DNA of 64,000 nucleotides from Mycolicibacterium frederiksbergense (GCF_012223425.1 NZ_CP038799.1:3142107-3206106), one strand, 5' to 3'. Numbered from the stretch's first letter, positions 35,121-43,780 are shown. Notes: generated by a model from the sequence alone, not told the origin. Made by a program: numbers and translations.

Positions 35121-36467
35121 ATGAGCGTTCAGACCCCTATCGTCACCGAGATGCGGGTCGTCCCCATCGCCGGCCACGACAGCATGCTGTTGAACCTCAG
35201 CGGTGCGCACGGCCCCTTCTTCACCCGGAACCTGGTGATCCTCAAGGATTCCGACGGCAACACCGGTGTCGGGGAGGTGCCCGGCGGTGCGGCCATCCAG
35301 GCCACGCTTGAGGACGCCCGACCGCTGGTCGAGGGACGCGGAATCGGCGCCTACAACGCCGTGCTCGCCGACATCCGGCGCGCCTTCGCCGACCGTGACT
35401 CCGGCGGCCGCGGCGCGCAGACCTTCGACCTGCGGATCACGGTGCACGCGGTGACCGCGGTGGAATCGGCGATGCTGGACCTGCTCGGCCGGCATCTCGG
35501 TGTGTCGGTGGCGGCCCTGCTCGGCGACGGGCAACAGCGAGACCGGGTGCAGGCCCTGGGATATCTGTTCTTCGTCGGTGACCGCAACCGCACCGATCTG
35601 GCCTACCGCAGTCCCGCCGATGAGGATTTCGGGGCCGACGACTGGCTGCGGATCCGGCATGAGGAGGCGATGACCCCCGAAGGTGTGGTGCGACTGGCCG
35701 AGGCCGCCCGCGAACGATACGGCTTCCGCGATTTCAAGCTCAAGGGCGGTGTGCTGCCCGCCGCGGACGAATCCAAGGCCGTCATCGCGCTGGCCGACCG
35801 GTTCCCCGACGCCCGGATCACCCTGGACCCCAACGGTGGATGGCTGCTCGCCGACGCCATCACCACCTGTCGTGAACTGACCGGCGTGCTGGCCTATGCC
35901 GAGGATCCGGTGGGACCCGAGGGCGGTTTCTCCGGCCGTGAGGTGATGGCGGAGTTCAAGCGGGCCACCGGCCTGCCGACCGCCACCAACATGATCGCCA
36001 CCGACTGGCGCGAGATGGGCCATGCCATCCGCTCCGGCGCCGTCGACATCCCGCTGGCCGACCCGCACTTCTGGACCATGGGTGGTTCCGTACGCGTCGC
36101 TCAGCTGTGCGACGCGTGGGGGCTGACCTGGGGATCGCACTCCAACAACCACTTCGACGTCTCGCTGGCGATGTTCACCCAGGTGGCCGCGGCCGCCCCC
36201 GGCGATATCACCGCCATCGACACCCACTGGATCTGGCAGGACGGGCAGCGCATCACCAAGCAGCCCTACCGGATCGTGGACGGCTATCTCGACGTGCCTG
36301 CCGCACCCGGCCTCGGTGTCGAACTCGACGAGGAACGGGTGGCCGCCGCGCACGAGCTGTACCTGACGGAGGGACTCGGTGCCCGCGACGACGCCGTCGC
36401 CATGCAGTATCTGGTCCCGGGTTGGCGTTTCGACAGCAAACGCCCCTGCCTGCAACGTAACTCGTGA
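35121..36467 (+). CDS. gudD: Glucarate dehydratase
   Basis: A 448-residue enolase-superfamily enzyme, nearly the length of E. coli GudD. It converts D-glucarate (and its epimer L-idarate) to 5-keto-4-deoxyglucarate. All active-site parts are visible: the KxK bases in FKLKGG (about residues 209-213), metal ligands in TLDPNGGW and YAEDPVGPE, the ATNM segment, and the Asp-His dyad in LADPHFW and WGSHSNNHFD. The FFTRNLVIL start and GNTGVGEVPGG are typical of true GudD. It is the canonical enzyme of the two in this window. Its product is handled by KdgD and the semialdehyde dehydrogenase encoded 14 kb upstream. Confidence 0.95.
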   Translation: MSVQTPIVTEMRVVPIAGHDSMLLNLSGAHGPFFTRNLVILKDSDGNTGVGEVPGGAAIQATLEDARPLVEGRGIGAYNAVLADIRRAFADRDSGGRGAQTFDLRITVHAVTAVESAMLDLLGRHLGVSVAALLGDGQQRDRVQALGYLFFVGDRNRTDLAYRSPADEDFGADDWLRIRHEEAMTPEGVVRLAEAARERYGFRDFKLKGGVLPAADESKAVIALADRFPDARITLDPNGGWLLADAITTCRELTGVLAYAEDPVGPEGGFSGREVMAEFKRATGLPTATNMIATDWREMGHAIRSGAVDIPLADPHFWTMGGSVRVAQLCDAWGLTWGSHSNNHFDVSLAMFTQVAAAAPGDITAIDTHWIWQDGQRITKQPYRIVDGYLDVPAAPGLGVELDEERVAAAHELYLTEGLGARDDAVAMQYLVPGWRFDSKRPCLQRNS

Positions 36468-37456
36468 CGATGAAAGTTCTGGTTTGCGATCGCAACCTGG
36501 TACCGCACCGTCGCCGGTTCGAGGCCGCCCTCCCGCCAGAGGTCACGGTGACCTGGGCGGCCGGCGATATCGGCCTGGATCGGCTGCGGGACGCGCAGGT
36601 CTTCGTCGGTGGCCGCTTCACCGCGGAGATGGCGGCCACGGCCGAGAAGCTACGCCTGGTGCACGTGGCCGGCGCAGGAACCGACCGTGTCGCCTTCGCG
36701 GCGCTCGGTGCTGACGTTCTGGTGGCCAACACTTTTCACCATGAGCGCTCCATCGCCGAGTTCATCCTGGCCGCCGCGGTCATGTTGCGCAGGGGCTTCC
36801 TCAAGCAGGACCGCGCGCTGCGCAGAGATGTGTGGGCGAGTTCGGTGTATGACGACACCATCGTCCAGCCGCCCACCCTGCACGGAGCCCGGATCGGTTT
36901 CGTCGGGTTCGGCCATATCGGCCAGCAGAGCTGGAAGCTGTTGAGCGCCTTGGGTTGCCAGGGAGCTGCAGTCACCGGATCGGGGCGGGTGCGTGACGGC
37001 GCGGGGTTGTCCTGGGCCGGTGATGCGTCCCGACTCGACGATCTCGCCCGCGAATCGGATGTGCTGGTGGTGTCGGCGCCGCTGACGCGGGAGACCGCGG
37101 GCATGATCAGCCGAAACCAGCTCGGCGCGCTGGGGCCCGACGGTGTGCTGATCAATGTCGGTCGTGGCCCGCTCGTCGACGAGAACGCGCTGTACGACGC
37201 GCTGCTCACCGGTCGCCTCGGGGCCGCCGCCATCGACGTCTGGTATCGCTACCCCGACCTCGTGAACGGTACCGGCGCGGTGTGCACACCGAGTGAGCTG
37301 CCGTTCGCCGAGTTGCCGAACGTGTTGATGACTCCACACGCCTCCGGCGTCACCGCCGATACCTTCGAGGGCAGATCCGACGACATCGCCGCCAATATCG
37401 GCAGGCTGGTGCGAAACGAGCCGCTGTGCAACGTGGTTCAGCCCAGCACGTCGTAG
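36464..37456 (+). CDS. 2-hydroxyacid dehydrogenase family protein
   Basis: A 330-residue D-isomer-type dehydrogenase coupled to gudD by a 4-bp overlap (GTGA; an ATG at 36470 is an alternative start). The Rossmann motif is IGFVGFGHIGQQ (about residues 144-155), the catalytic Arg is in NVGRGPLVD and the His is in MTPHASG. The usual DVFxxEP segment reads DVWYRYPD, so the standard catalytic Glu is not in its place; a whole subfamily may share this. It likely handles a keto or hydroxy acid linked to glucarate use. It converges with the serine hydrolase gene with a 19-bp overlap. Confidence 0.82.
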   Translation: MTMKVLVCDRNLVPHRRRFEAALPPEVTVTWAAGDIGLDRLRDAQVFVGGRFTAEMAATAEKLRLVHVAGAGTDRVAFAALGADVLVANTFHHERSIAEFILAAAVMLRRGFLKQDRALRRDVWASSVYDDTIVQPPTLHGARIGFVGFGHIGQQSWKLLSALGCQGAAVTGSGRVRDGAGLSWAGDASRLDDLARESDVLVVSAPLTRETAGMISRNQLGALGPDGVLINVGRGPLVDENALYDALLTGRLGAAAIDVWYRYPDLVNGTGAVCTPSELPFAELPNVLMTPHASGVTADTFEGRSDDIAANIGRLVRNEPLCNVVQPSTS

Positions 37457-38580
37457 ATCAGCCGGAAGTAACGGTCGGTCCGCGCGGAGCCCTCGATCCC
37501 GGGGCCCATCTTGTTCATCACGTAGGCGATGGTGGTGCGGCGGTCCGGGTTCATCGATTCCCACGACCCGCCCCAGCCGCCCCAGAAACAGATCTTGCCG
37601 TCCGGGATGTATCCGATGGCGGGGCTCGGGAGACCGAATCCGAGACCCATGCGCAGGTGATGCCCGGCGAGCACCAGGTCGGGTCCCTCGATCTGGGTCT
37701 CGAAGATGCGCTCCACGGTCTGTGGTCTCAGCAGTTGCACGCCATCGACGGTTCCGCCCAACGAGATCGCCGACAGGATCTTGGTCAGGGCGCGCGCATT
37801 GGTATGTCCGTTGGCGGCACCGACATCGGCCGCCCGCCACGCCGCGGTGTTGGCGATCAGCGGGTCGGGCGCCGGTCCGGCGAACGTCTTGAACATCTGC
37901 TCGGTCCACTGATCCATCGGCGGAATACCCTCGAAGGGGTCGGCGGGAGCGATGATCTCGGCGGTGCGGCCGTCGTCCTGCGGCGCCGATCCGATCTGGA
38001 AGTCCGCGCCCAGCGGCCCGGCGATCTCCTCGGCGACGAACCGTTTCAGCGTCCGGCCGGTGACCCGGCGCAGCACCTCACCGATCAGGTGCCCGTGGGT
38101 GAGTGCGTGGTAGCCGGTGGCCGTGCCGGGCTCCCACCACGGCGCCTGCGCCGCGAGCATCGAGGTGGCCTTGTCCCAGTCGAGCACGTCCTCGGTGGTC
38201 ACGGGCTGCTCCCACGCCGACAACCCCGACGAATGGGTGAGCAGGTGGCGGAACTCGATGTGCTGCTTTCCGTTCGCGGCGAATTCGGGCCACACCTCGG
38301 CCACCGGGGTGTGCGCCTCGATCAGCCCGCGGTCGATCAGCATCAGCCCGGCCAGCGCGGTGACGTTCTTGGTCGATGACCAGACATTGACGATGGTGTC
38401 GGCCGTCCACGGTGTCGTGCGGGCCGCATCGGTGTGCCCACCCCAGATGTCCACCACCGATTCGCCGTCGACATCGATGGCGATCGCGGCACCGCACTCC
38501 TCGTCGGCGGCGATGGCACGATCCAGTGTCTCGGCCAGCGCAGCGAATTCCGGGGCGAAGTGGCCGTCGACGTTTCCCAT
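37438..38580 (-). CDS. Serine hydrolase / beta-lactamase-fold esterase (EstB type)
   Basis: A 380-residue class C beta-lactamase-fold hydrolase. The nucleophile Ser and Lys are in WSSTKNV (near residue 70-75), the Tyr of the second motif is in GYHALTHG (about 157), and a Trp/Gly-rich WGGWGGSW segment near residue 340 matches the third motif of EstB-like esterases. No signal peptide is seen, so it acts in the cytoplasm, probably on small esters. The ATG at 38580 is used; the frame continues to 38610, where it would overlap the next gene. It is downstream of the uraD-like gene on the same strand. Confidence 0.85.
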   Translation of the reverse strand: MGNVDGHFAPEFAALAETLDRAIAADEECGAAIAIDVDGESVVDIWGGHTDAARTTPWTADTIVNVWSSTKNVTALAGLMLIDRGLIEAHTPVAEVWPEFAANGKQHIEFRHLLTHSSGLSAWEQPVTTEDVLDWDKATSMLAAQAPWWEPGTATGYHALTHGHLIGEVLRRVTGRTLKRFVAEEIAGPLGADFQIGSAPQDDGRTAEIIAPADPFEGIPPMDQWTEQMFKTFAGPAPDPLIANTAAWRAADVGAANGHTNARALTKILSAISLGGTVDGVQLLRPQTVERIFETQIEGPDLVLAGHHLRMGLGFGLPSPAIGYIPDGKICFWGGWGGSWESMNPDRRTTIAYVMNKMGPGIEGSARTDRYFRLIYDVLG

Positions 38581-38606
38581 ACCCGACATCATGCGCCGGG
38601 TGGGGC

Positions 38607-39155
38607 TCACCAGTTGTGGTATCCGCCTTCGGGGCCCAGCATCCGTTCCAGCCGGCTGCGCCCGATCTTGGCCAGCTCATTGCGCAGGATCTTGCGTTCC
38701 ATCTCGATGTCGTGGTGCATTCGGTCGGCGAGCGCGCTGCGCACGTCCCCGGCGCGGTGCCCGTCGACGAACATCACGAAGGGGAAGCCGTAGCGGTCGA
38801 CGTAGCGGCGCGATGCTGCGCCGAGTTCGGTCATCGTCGCGGCGTCGTCGTCCCACACCGAGCACTGTTCGGCCGCGGACCTGGCACTGCGCGGCCGGCG
38901 CCCGACGTCGGGGCAGGTGTCGAGAATCTGGTCGACGGCGGCTTCGGGGAGTTCGAACAGCAGCGCGTCGGCGCGGCGGAAGAGGGCGTCATGATCACCG
39001 TAGGCGCGTCCCCGGGCCAGTTCACGGGCCATCGCGTAGCTGTTGCAACACTCGTAGAGCGCGTGCACGGCCTTGCGTTCGGGCAACGTGTTGAACACGT
39101 CCAGGCCGATTCCTTGATGGAGTAGCACACACCCATGATCAAAGGGCCAGGACAC
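38607..39155 (-). CDS. OHCU decarboxylase-like protein (uraD family)
   Basis: A 182-residue protein of the 2-oxo-4-hydroxy-4-carboxy-5-ureidoimidazoline decarboxylase family, which finishes uric acid conversion to S-allantoin. Family features are FNTLPERKAVHALYECCNS, SAAEQ, and FPFVMFVDGH near the C terminus. The catalytic His of the HPRIG/HPDL motif is replaced by Cys (DTCPDVG), so activity is in doubt. No uricase or transthyretin-like HIUase gene is nearby. The GTG at 39155 is the upper bound; a GTG at 39128 is also possible because the first nine residues look unrelated. Confidence 0.75.
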   Translation of the reverse strand: MSWPFDHGCVLLHQGIGLDVFNTLPERKAVHALYECCNSYAMARELARGRAYGDHDALFRRADALLFELPEAAVDQILDTCPDVGRRPRSARSAAEQCSVWDDDAATMTELGAASRRYVDRYGFPFVMFVDGHRAGDVRSALADRMHHDIEMERKILRNELAKIGRSRLERMLGPEGGYHNW

Positions 39156-39198
39156 GCCCGGGTTACCGCGTGTTACAGCGGTGCTAAATCAATTCCCG

Positions 39199-39687
39199 TC
39201 AGTGACCGGCGCTCTTGAACCGTTCGATCGAACGCTGCAACTCGGCCTCGGCCTCTTCGCGGCCCGCCCAATCGGCGGCCTTGACGAACTTGCCCGGCTC
39301 CAGGTCCTTGTAGTGCACGAAGAAGTGCTTGATCGCTTCCAGCTCGAACGGGGGCACATCGGCCAGATCCTGGATGTGATCCCAGCGCGGGTCGCCTGCG
39401 GGCACGCACAGCAGCTTGTCGTCGCCGCCGGCCTCATCGGTCATCTTGAACATCGCGACCGGACGGGCCTCCACGATGCAGCCCGGGAACACCGACTCGG
39501 GCAGCAGCACCAGCGCGTCCAGGGGATCGCCGTCCTCGCCGAGGGTGTCTTCGAAGAAGCCGTAGTCGGCGGGGTATCCGAACGAGGTGTAGAGGTACCG
39601 GTCGAGCTTGACGCGGCCGGTCTCGTGGTCCACTTCGTACTTGTTGCGCGAACCCTTGGGGATCTCGATGACGACGTCGAACGACAC
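39199..39687 (-). CDS. ppa: Inorganic pyrophosphatase
   Basis: A 162-residue family I soluble pyrophosphatase, exactly the length of M. tuberculosis Ppa (Rv3628). It hydrolyses pyrophosphate from biosynthesis. The EIPKGSRNKYE start, DYGFFEDTLGEDGDPLDAL (metal-binding Asp cluster, about residues 52-70) and HFFVHYKDLEPGKFVK are characteristic. The GTG at 39687 has AAGGAG about 9 nt upstream. The frame stays open far upstream, but that part is antisense to dacB. A -10-like TAATGT reads on this strand at 39731-39726. Confidence 0.97.
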   Translation of the reverse strand: MSFDVVIEIPKGSRNKYEVDHETGRVKLDRYLYTSFGYPADYGFFEDTLGEDGDPLDALVLLPESVFPGCIVEARPVAMFKMTDEAGGDDKLLCVPAGDPRWDHIQDLADVPPFELEAIKHFFVHYKDLEPGKFVKAADWAGREEAEAELQRSIERFKSAGH

Positions 39688-39725
39688 CGGCGTTGCTCCT
39701 TCGGCTGGCTTGGTCTGGCGGGTCC

Positions 39726-39753
39726 ACATTAGAGGAGCGATACGCTGCACGTT
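39726..39753. promoter_or_regulatory. Divergent ppa/dacB promoter region
   Basis: The 66-bp gap has two -10 boxes. TAATGT on the minus strand (39731-39726) serves ppa, which has a leader with AAGGAG. TACGCT on the plus strand (39741-39746) is 7 nt before the dacB ATG and predicts a leaderless mRNA. Confidence 0.5.
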
Positions 39754-41127
39754 ATGCGGCCCGGGAGATGGCGCCGATCCACCCACCTGGTGATCGGCCT
39801 GGTGGTACTCGTGCTCGTGGCTGCCGTGGTGGGGGTGGCCGCGGTGGTCACGTCCTCCCGGCCCTCGGCGAAGGCGCTGCCCGAACAACCGGCCGCCGTG
39901 GCGGCCGCGCCGGGTGTCCGCCCACTCGGCGAAGCCACCACCGAACCGACCCCGAAAGGTCTGGCCGCCACGCTCGCCGCCGCGCTGGCCGACCCGAACC
40001 TGGGCGCGCTGACCGGCCGGATCACCGACGCCGGCAACGGCACCGAATTGTGGGAGCAGGGCGAGCGCATCCCGATGCAACCGGCGTCGACGAACAAGGT
40101 GCTCACCACCGCGGCCGCGCTGCTGACCCTGGACCGGGACGCGACGCTGACGACCCGGGTGGTCGCCGGCGACCGGCCCGGTGTGGTCGTGCTGCACGGC
40201 GGTGGGGACCCCACGCTGTCGGCCGCCGCCGACGACGAGCGCACCTGGTACAAGGGCGCGGCCCGGATCAGTGACCTGGCCGATCAGGTTCGGGAGAGCG
40301 GCAGCCGGGTCACCGCGGTGCAGGTCGACCTCGGTGAGTACAGCGGGCCGACGTTGGCACCCGGCTGGGATCCGCTGGACATCGACGGCGGCGATATCGC
40401 CCCGATCGAATCGGTGATGCTCGACGGCGGCCGGACCCAGCCCGTGTCCCCGGAGTCGCGACGATCGCGGACACCGGGTCTGGACGCGGGCCGCGCGCTG
40501 GCCACCGCACTGCGCGTGGACCCGGCCACCGTCACGGTGAGGTCCATCGCGGCGGACGCCGAGGAACTGGCCGCCGTGCAGTCGCCCCCGCTCATCGAGC
40601 GGCTGCGCCAGATGATGAACGACTCCGACAATGTGATGGCGGAGTCGATCGGCCGCGAGGTGGCCGCCGCGCTGAACCGTCCGCAGAGTTTCGACGGGGC
40701 GGTGCAGGCGGTGCTCGGCCAGCTGCGCGGCGCCGGCGTGGACACCGCGAACGCGACCCTGCTGGACTCCAGCGGGCTGTCCGTGGACAACCGGCTCACC
40801 GCGTTGACCCTGGACGGTGTCATCGCCGCCGCGGTCGGTGAGGACCAGCCGCAACTGCGCCCGCTGGTCGACCTGCTACCCATCGCCGGCGGCAGCGGCA
40901 CCCTGTCCAACCGCTACCTGGATACCGATGAGGGGCGGGCGACGGCGGGCTGGCTGCGCGCCAAGACGGGCTCGCTGACCGGCACCAACTCGCTGGCGGG
41001 CATCGTCACCGATTCCGGCGGCCGGGTGCTGACCTTCGCATTGATCTCCAACAACGCCGGGCCGACCGGGCGCACCTCGCTGGACGCGCTGGCCGCCACC
41101 CTGCGGTCCTGCGGGTGCGGCGGATGA
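39754..41127 (+). CDS. dacB: D-alanyl-D-alanine carboxypeptidase/endopeptidase (PBP4, DacB)
   Basis: A 457-residue class C penicillin-binding protein (peptidase S13) that trims or cleaves peptidoglycan cross-links outside the membrane. It is anchored by an N-terminal helix (about residues 10-33). The active-site motifs are SxxK in PASTNK (about 110-115), SxN in NDSDN (about 289-293) and KTG in RAKTGSLTG (about 409-411). It matches M. tuberculosis Rv3627c in position between ppa and the Rv3626c-type gene. Its stop overlaps the next start (ATGA), so the run dacB to tilS is one operon. Confidence 0.93.
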   Translation: MRPGRWRRSTHLVIGLVVLVLVAAVVGVAAVVTSSRPSAKALPEQPAAVAAAPGVRPLGEATTEPTPKGLAATLAAALADPNLGALTGRITDAGNGTELWEQGERIPMQPASTNKVLTTAAALLTLDRDATLTTRVVAGDRPGVVVLHGGGDPTLSAAADDERTWYKGAARISDLADQVRESGSRVTAVQVDLGEYSGPTLAPGWDPLDIDGGDIAPIESVMLDGGRTQPVSPESRRSRTPGLDAGRALATALRVDPATVTVRSIAADAEELAAVQSPPLIERLRQMMNDSDNVMAESIGREVAAALNRPQSFDGAVQAVLGQLRGAGVDTANATLLDSSGLSVDNRLTALTLDGVIAAAVGEDQPQLRPLVDLLPIAGGSGTLSNRYLDTDEGRATAGWLRAKTGSLTGTNSLAGIVTDSGGRVLTFALISNNAGPTGRTSLDALAATLRSCGCGG

Positions 41128-42212
41128 GCCCCCCGGCGTCCGGCGGGGGAGAGCGCAGCGACCGGGGAGACAGCTCGGTGGGCGGTGCGGTCGACTGGGC
41201 CTTCGCCGCCGATGTCGGTGCGCAGCTGAGCAGGCCCGGCCCGGCGACCACGGACTACACCCGTGATCAGGCGATAGCCCAGCTCTACGAGTCGGCGCGC
41301 ACCGCCGAACTGCCGGTGCGCGAGGTGACCCACCTCAACGAGGGGGCCGAGGTCCCCGAGGCCGTGGTGATCGACCGGCCGCAATGGGTGCGCGCGGCGA
41401 CCCAGTCGATGCGGGTGATGACCGGCGGCGCCGAGCAGACGTCGAAGGGGCCGGCCGGTGCGTTGACGGCCAAGGCGACCGGCGCCCAGACCGGCGCCGT
41501 GCTGGCGTTCATCTCGTCGGGGATCCTGGGGCAGTACGACCCCTTCGGCAACGACGGCGGTGAGTTGCTGCTGGTCTACCCGAATGTCATTGCGGTGGAA
41601 CGGCAACTGCGGGTCAAGCCCGCCGACTTCCGGCTCTGGGTATGCCTGCACGAGGTCACCCACCGGGTGCAGTTCCGGGCCAATCCGTGGCTGGCCGAAC
41701 ACATGTCGTCCTCGCTGGCGGTGCTCACCAAGGATGGCGGCGAGCAGGTCGGTGATGTCGTCGGCAGGCTCGGCGCGTATGTCCGCGCCCAGCGCAGCGG
41801 CACACCGGTCGACGCGAACTCGGCGGGCGTGCTCGGTCTGCTGCGCGCCGTGCAGGCCGAACCGCAGCGCGAGGCGCTGGACCGGCTGCTGGTGCTGGGC
41901 ACCCTGCTGGAGGGGCACGCCGAGCACGTGATGGACGCCGTCGGGCCCGCGGTGGTGCCGACGGTGGCGACCATCCGCCGCCGCTTCGACGAACGGCGGC
42001 AACGCAAACAGCCACCGCTGCAACGCATCATCCGCACCCTGCTCGGCTTCGACGCCAAGCTCAACCAGTACACCCGCGGCAAGGTGTTCGTCGACGATGT
42101 GGTGGCGCGGGTCGGGATGGACCGCTTCAACGTCATCTGGACCGACGCGGGCACCCTGCCCCGGCCCGAGGAGATCGAAGAGCCACAGCGATGGATCGAT
42201 CGGGTTCTGTAG
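41124..42212 (+). CDS. Zinc-dependent metalloprotease (DUF2342, Rv3626c type)
   Basis: A 362-residue actinobacterial protein of the DUF2342 family, sometimes labelled coenzyme-F420-associated. The zinc motif HEVTH lies in CLHEVTHRVQF (about residues 176-180); further candidate ligands are in LEGHAEHVMD. The function is not established. Both ends overlap neighbours (4 bp with dacB, 22 bp with tilS), as in M. tuberculosis. The first 15 residues include SGGGERSDRG, encoded by a copy of the dispersed repeat at 41151-41170, so the N-terminal end is probably an accretion with no structural role. Confidence 0.85.
   Translation: MSPPASGGGERSDRGDSSVGGAVDWAFAADVGAQLSRPGPATTDYTRDQAIAQLYESARTAELPVREVTHLNEGAEVPEAVVIDRPQWVRAATQSMRVMTGGAEQTSKGPAGALTAKATGAQTGAVLAFISSGILGQYDPFGNDGGELLLVYPNVIAVERQLRVKPADFRLWVCLHEVTHRVQFRANPWLAEHMSSSLAVLTKDGGEQVGDVVGRLGAYVRAQRSGTPVDANSAGVLGLLRAVQAEPQREALDRLLVLGTLLEGHAEHVMDAVGPAVVPTVATIRRRFDERRQRKQPPLQRIIRTLLGFDAKLNQYTRGKVFVDDVVARVGMDRFNVIWTDAGTLPRPEEIEEPQRWIDRVL
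41151..41170 (+). repeat. Dispersed repeat copy inside the 41124 gene
   Basis: GAGCGCAGCGACCGGGGAGA, preceded by TCCGGCGGGG, is a variant of the GAGCGAAGCGAC element and is read in frame as GERSDRGD. The copies at the folP1 end are read in the same frame. Confidence 0.5.
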
Positions 42213-43147
42213 CGCAGTTACGCGCGGTGGTCGCGGCCTTCGCCAGGACCCATCTCGGCGACGACGCGCGCTGGTGTGTGGGCCTCTCCGGCGGTGCGGA
42301 CTCGCTGGCGCTGACGGCGGTGGCCGCCCGGTTACGTCCCACCACGGCGCTGATCGTGGACCACGGCCTGCAGGCCGGCTCGGCGGACGTCGCCGAACGG
42401 GCCCGCGAGCAGGCCATTGCGCTGGGATGTGTTGGCGCACACATACTGCCTGTCGAGGTCGGCAGTGTCGGGGGGCCGGAGGCGGCGGCCCGGACGGCTC
42501 GCTACGGCGCTCTGCGGTCCGCGCGGGACGGTGCGCCGGTGCTGCTGGGGCACACCCTCGACGATCAGGCCGAGACGGTTCTACTGGGACTGGGGCGGGG
42601 TTCGGGTGCCCGGTCGCTGGCCGGGATGCGGGCCCACGACCCGCCCTGGTGCCGTCCGCTGCTCGGGATCCGGCGGGATACGACGGTGGCGGTGTGCGCC
42701 GAACTGGGCGTGACACCCTGGCAGGACCCACACAACAGCGACCCACGCTTCACCCGGGTCCGGCTGCGCAACGAGGTGCTGCCGCTGCTGGAGCAGGTGC
42801 TCGGCGGCGGGGTTGCCGAGGCGCTGGCCCGTACCGCCGCCGCGTTGCGCGAGGACACCGAGGCGCTGGATGCCGCGGCCGCCGAGATCAGGATCCCGGC
42901 GCAGCGCCTGCCGATCGCGGACCTGCACGGCCTGTCGGCCGCCGTCCGGCGTCGTGTTATCCGGAGCTGGCTGTTGGCCGGGGGAGCCTGCGATCTCACC
43001 GACGCCCAGATCCGCTCCGTCGATGCTCTGGTCACCGACTGGCGGGGCCAGGGCGGGGTCGCGGTGCCCAGCGGATTGTCCCGGGAGCGTCTGTTCGCGG
43101 GCCGCCGGAACGGCGCTCTGGTGCTCTACCGTCAGCCGGTCGCCTGA
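42191..43147 (+). CDS. tilS: tRNA(Ile)-lysidine synthetase
   Basis: A 318-residue N-type ATP pyrophosphatase that puts lysine on C34 of the CAT-anticodon tRNA-Ile so it reads ATA. The ATP-binding SGGADS motif is at about residues 33-38, and GHTLDDQAETVLLGLGRGSG (about 118-137) is the family's second motif. It lacks the C-terminal domain of the longer E. coli protein, as mycobacterial TilS (Rv3625c) does. The start lies inside the previous gene. hpt follows closely, an arrangement conserved in Gram-positive bacteria. Confidence 0.94.
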   Translation: MDRSGSVAQLRAVVAAFARTHLGDDARWCVGLSGGADSLALTAVAARLRPTTALIVDHGLQAGSADVAERAREQAIALGCVGAHILPVEVGSVGGPEAAARTARYGALRSARDGAPVLLGHTLDDQAETVLLGLGRGSGARSLAGMRAHDPPWCRPLLGIRRDTTVAVCAELGVTPWQDPHNSDPRFTRVRLRNEVLPLLEQVLGGGVAEALARTAAALREDTEALDAAAAEIRIPAQRLPIADLHGLSAAVRRRVIRSWLLAGGACDLTDAQIRSVDALVTDWRGQGGVAVPSGLSRERLFAGRRNGALVLYRQPVA

Positions 43148-43154
43148 TCCCGGC

Positions 43155-43166
43155 TACGCTGTGACG
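43155..43166 (+). promoter_or_regulatory. -10 box of hpt
   Basis: TACGCT (43155-43160) is a TAnnnT box ending 6 nt before the GTG at 43167, so this GTG would be the first codon of a leaderless mRNA. An alternative GTG at 43161 touches the box and is less likely. Confidence 0.5.
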
Positions 43167-43736
43167 GTGACTGCGGAGTTGTATCCGGGCGATATCAAGT
43201 CGGTCTTGCTGTCCGAAGACCAGATCAAGACCAAGACCGCCGAACTGGCCCAACTGATCGCCGCGGACTTCCGCGACGGCGGACCAGATCAGGACCTGCT
43301 GCTGATCACGGTGCTCAAGGGTGCGGTGCTCTTCGTCACGGACCTGGCCCGGGCCATCCCGGTGCCCACTCAGCTGGAGTTCATGGCGGTCAGCTCGTAC
43401 GGATCGTCGACATCCTCATCGGGTGTGGTGCGCATCCTCAAGGACCTGGACCGCGATATCAACGATCGTGATGTGCTGATCGTCGAGGACATCGTCGACT
43501 CCGGGCTCACGCTGTCCTGGCTGCTGCGCAACCTCGCGACGCGGCGTCCGCGGTCGCTGAAGGTGTGCACGCTGCTGCGCAAGCCCGACGCTGTGCGCGC
43601 CGATGTGGAGATCGAGTACGTCGGCTTCGACATCCCCAACGAGTTCGTCGTCGGCTACGGCCTGGACTACGCAGAGCGCTACCGCGATCTGCCCTATATC
43701 GGCACGCTGGAGCCCAAGGTCTACGAGAACCGTTAG
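43167..43736 (+). CDS. hpt: Hypoxanthine-guanine phosphoribosyltransferase
   Basis: A 189-residue purine salvage enzyme joining hypoxanthine or guanine to PRPP. The PRPP loop is VLIVEDIVDSGLT (about residues 108-120). The flexible loop carries SSYGSSTSSSGVV (about 78-90), and LKGAVLF is the conserved N-terminal motif. It matches M. tuberculosis Hpt (Rv3624c) over nearly its whole length but with a shorter N terminus. I use the GTG at 43167 because of the -10 box before it; tilS ends 20 bp upstream. Confidence 0.96.
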   Translation: MTAELYPGDIKSVLLSEDQIKTKTAELAQLIAADFRDGGPDQDLLLITVLKGAVLFVTDLARAIPVPTQLEFMAVSSYGSSTSSSGVVRILKDLDRDINDRDVLIVEDIVDSGLTLSWLLRNLATRRPRSLKVCTLLRKPDAVRADVEIEYVGFDIPNEFVVGYGLDYAERYRDLPYIGTLEPKVYENR

Positions 43737-43756
43737 GGTTCTCCCGCCTGGCAGGG

Positions 43757-43780
43757 GAATACGTCCGGCTTTGCGTATTC
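43757..43780 (+). other. Hairpin after hpt
   Basis: GAATACG (43757-43763) and CGTATTC (43774-43780) form a 7-bp stem with a 10-nt loop, 20 bp after the hpt stop. There is no T-run, so it is at best a weak terminator or a transcript-end stabiliser. The stretch 43781-43917 shows no gene. Confidence 0.35.

Noticed and set aside
39199..40854. 551-codon reading of ppa extended upstream
   Set aside because: Only the last 162 codons look like pyrophosphatase and they have a ribosome site and start. The rest is antisense to dacB.
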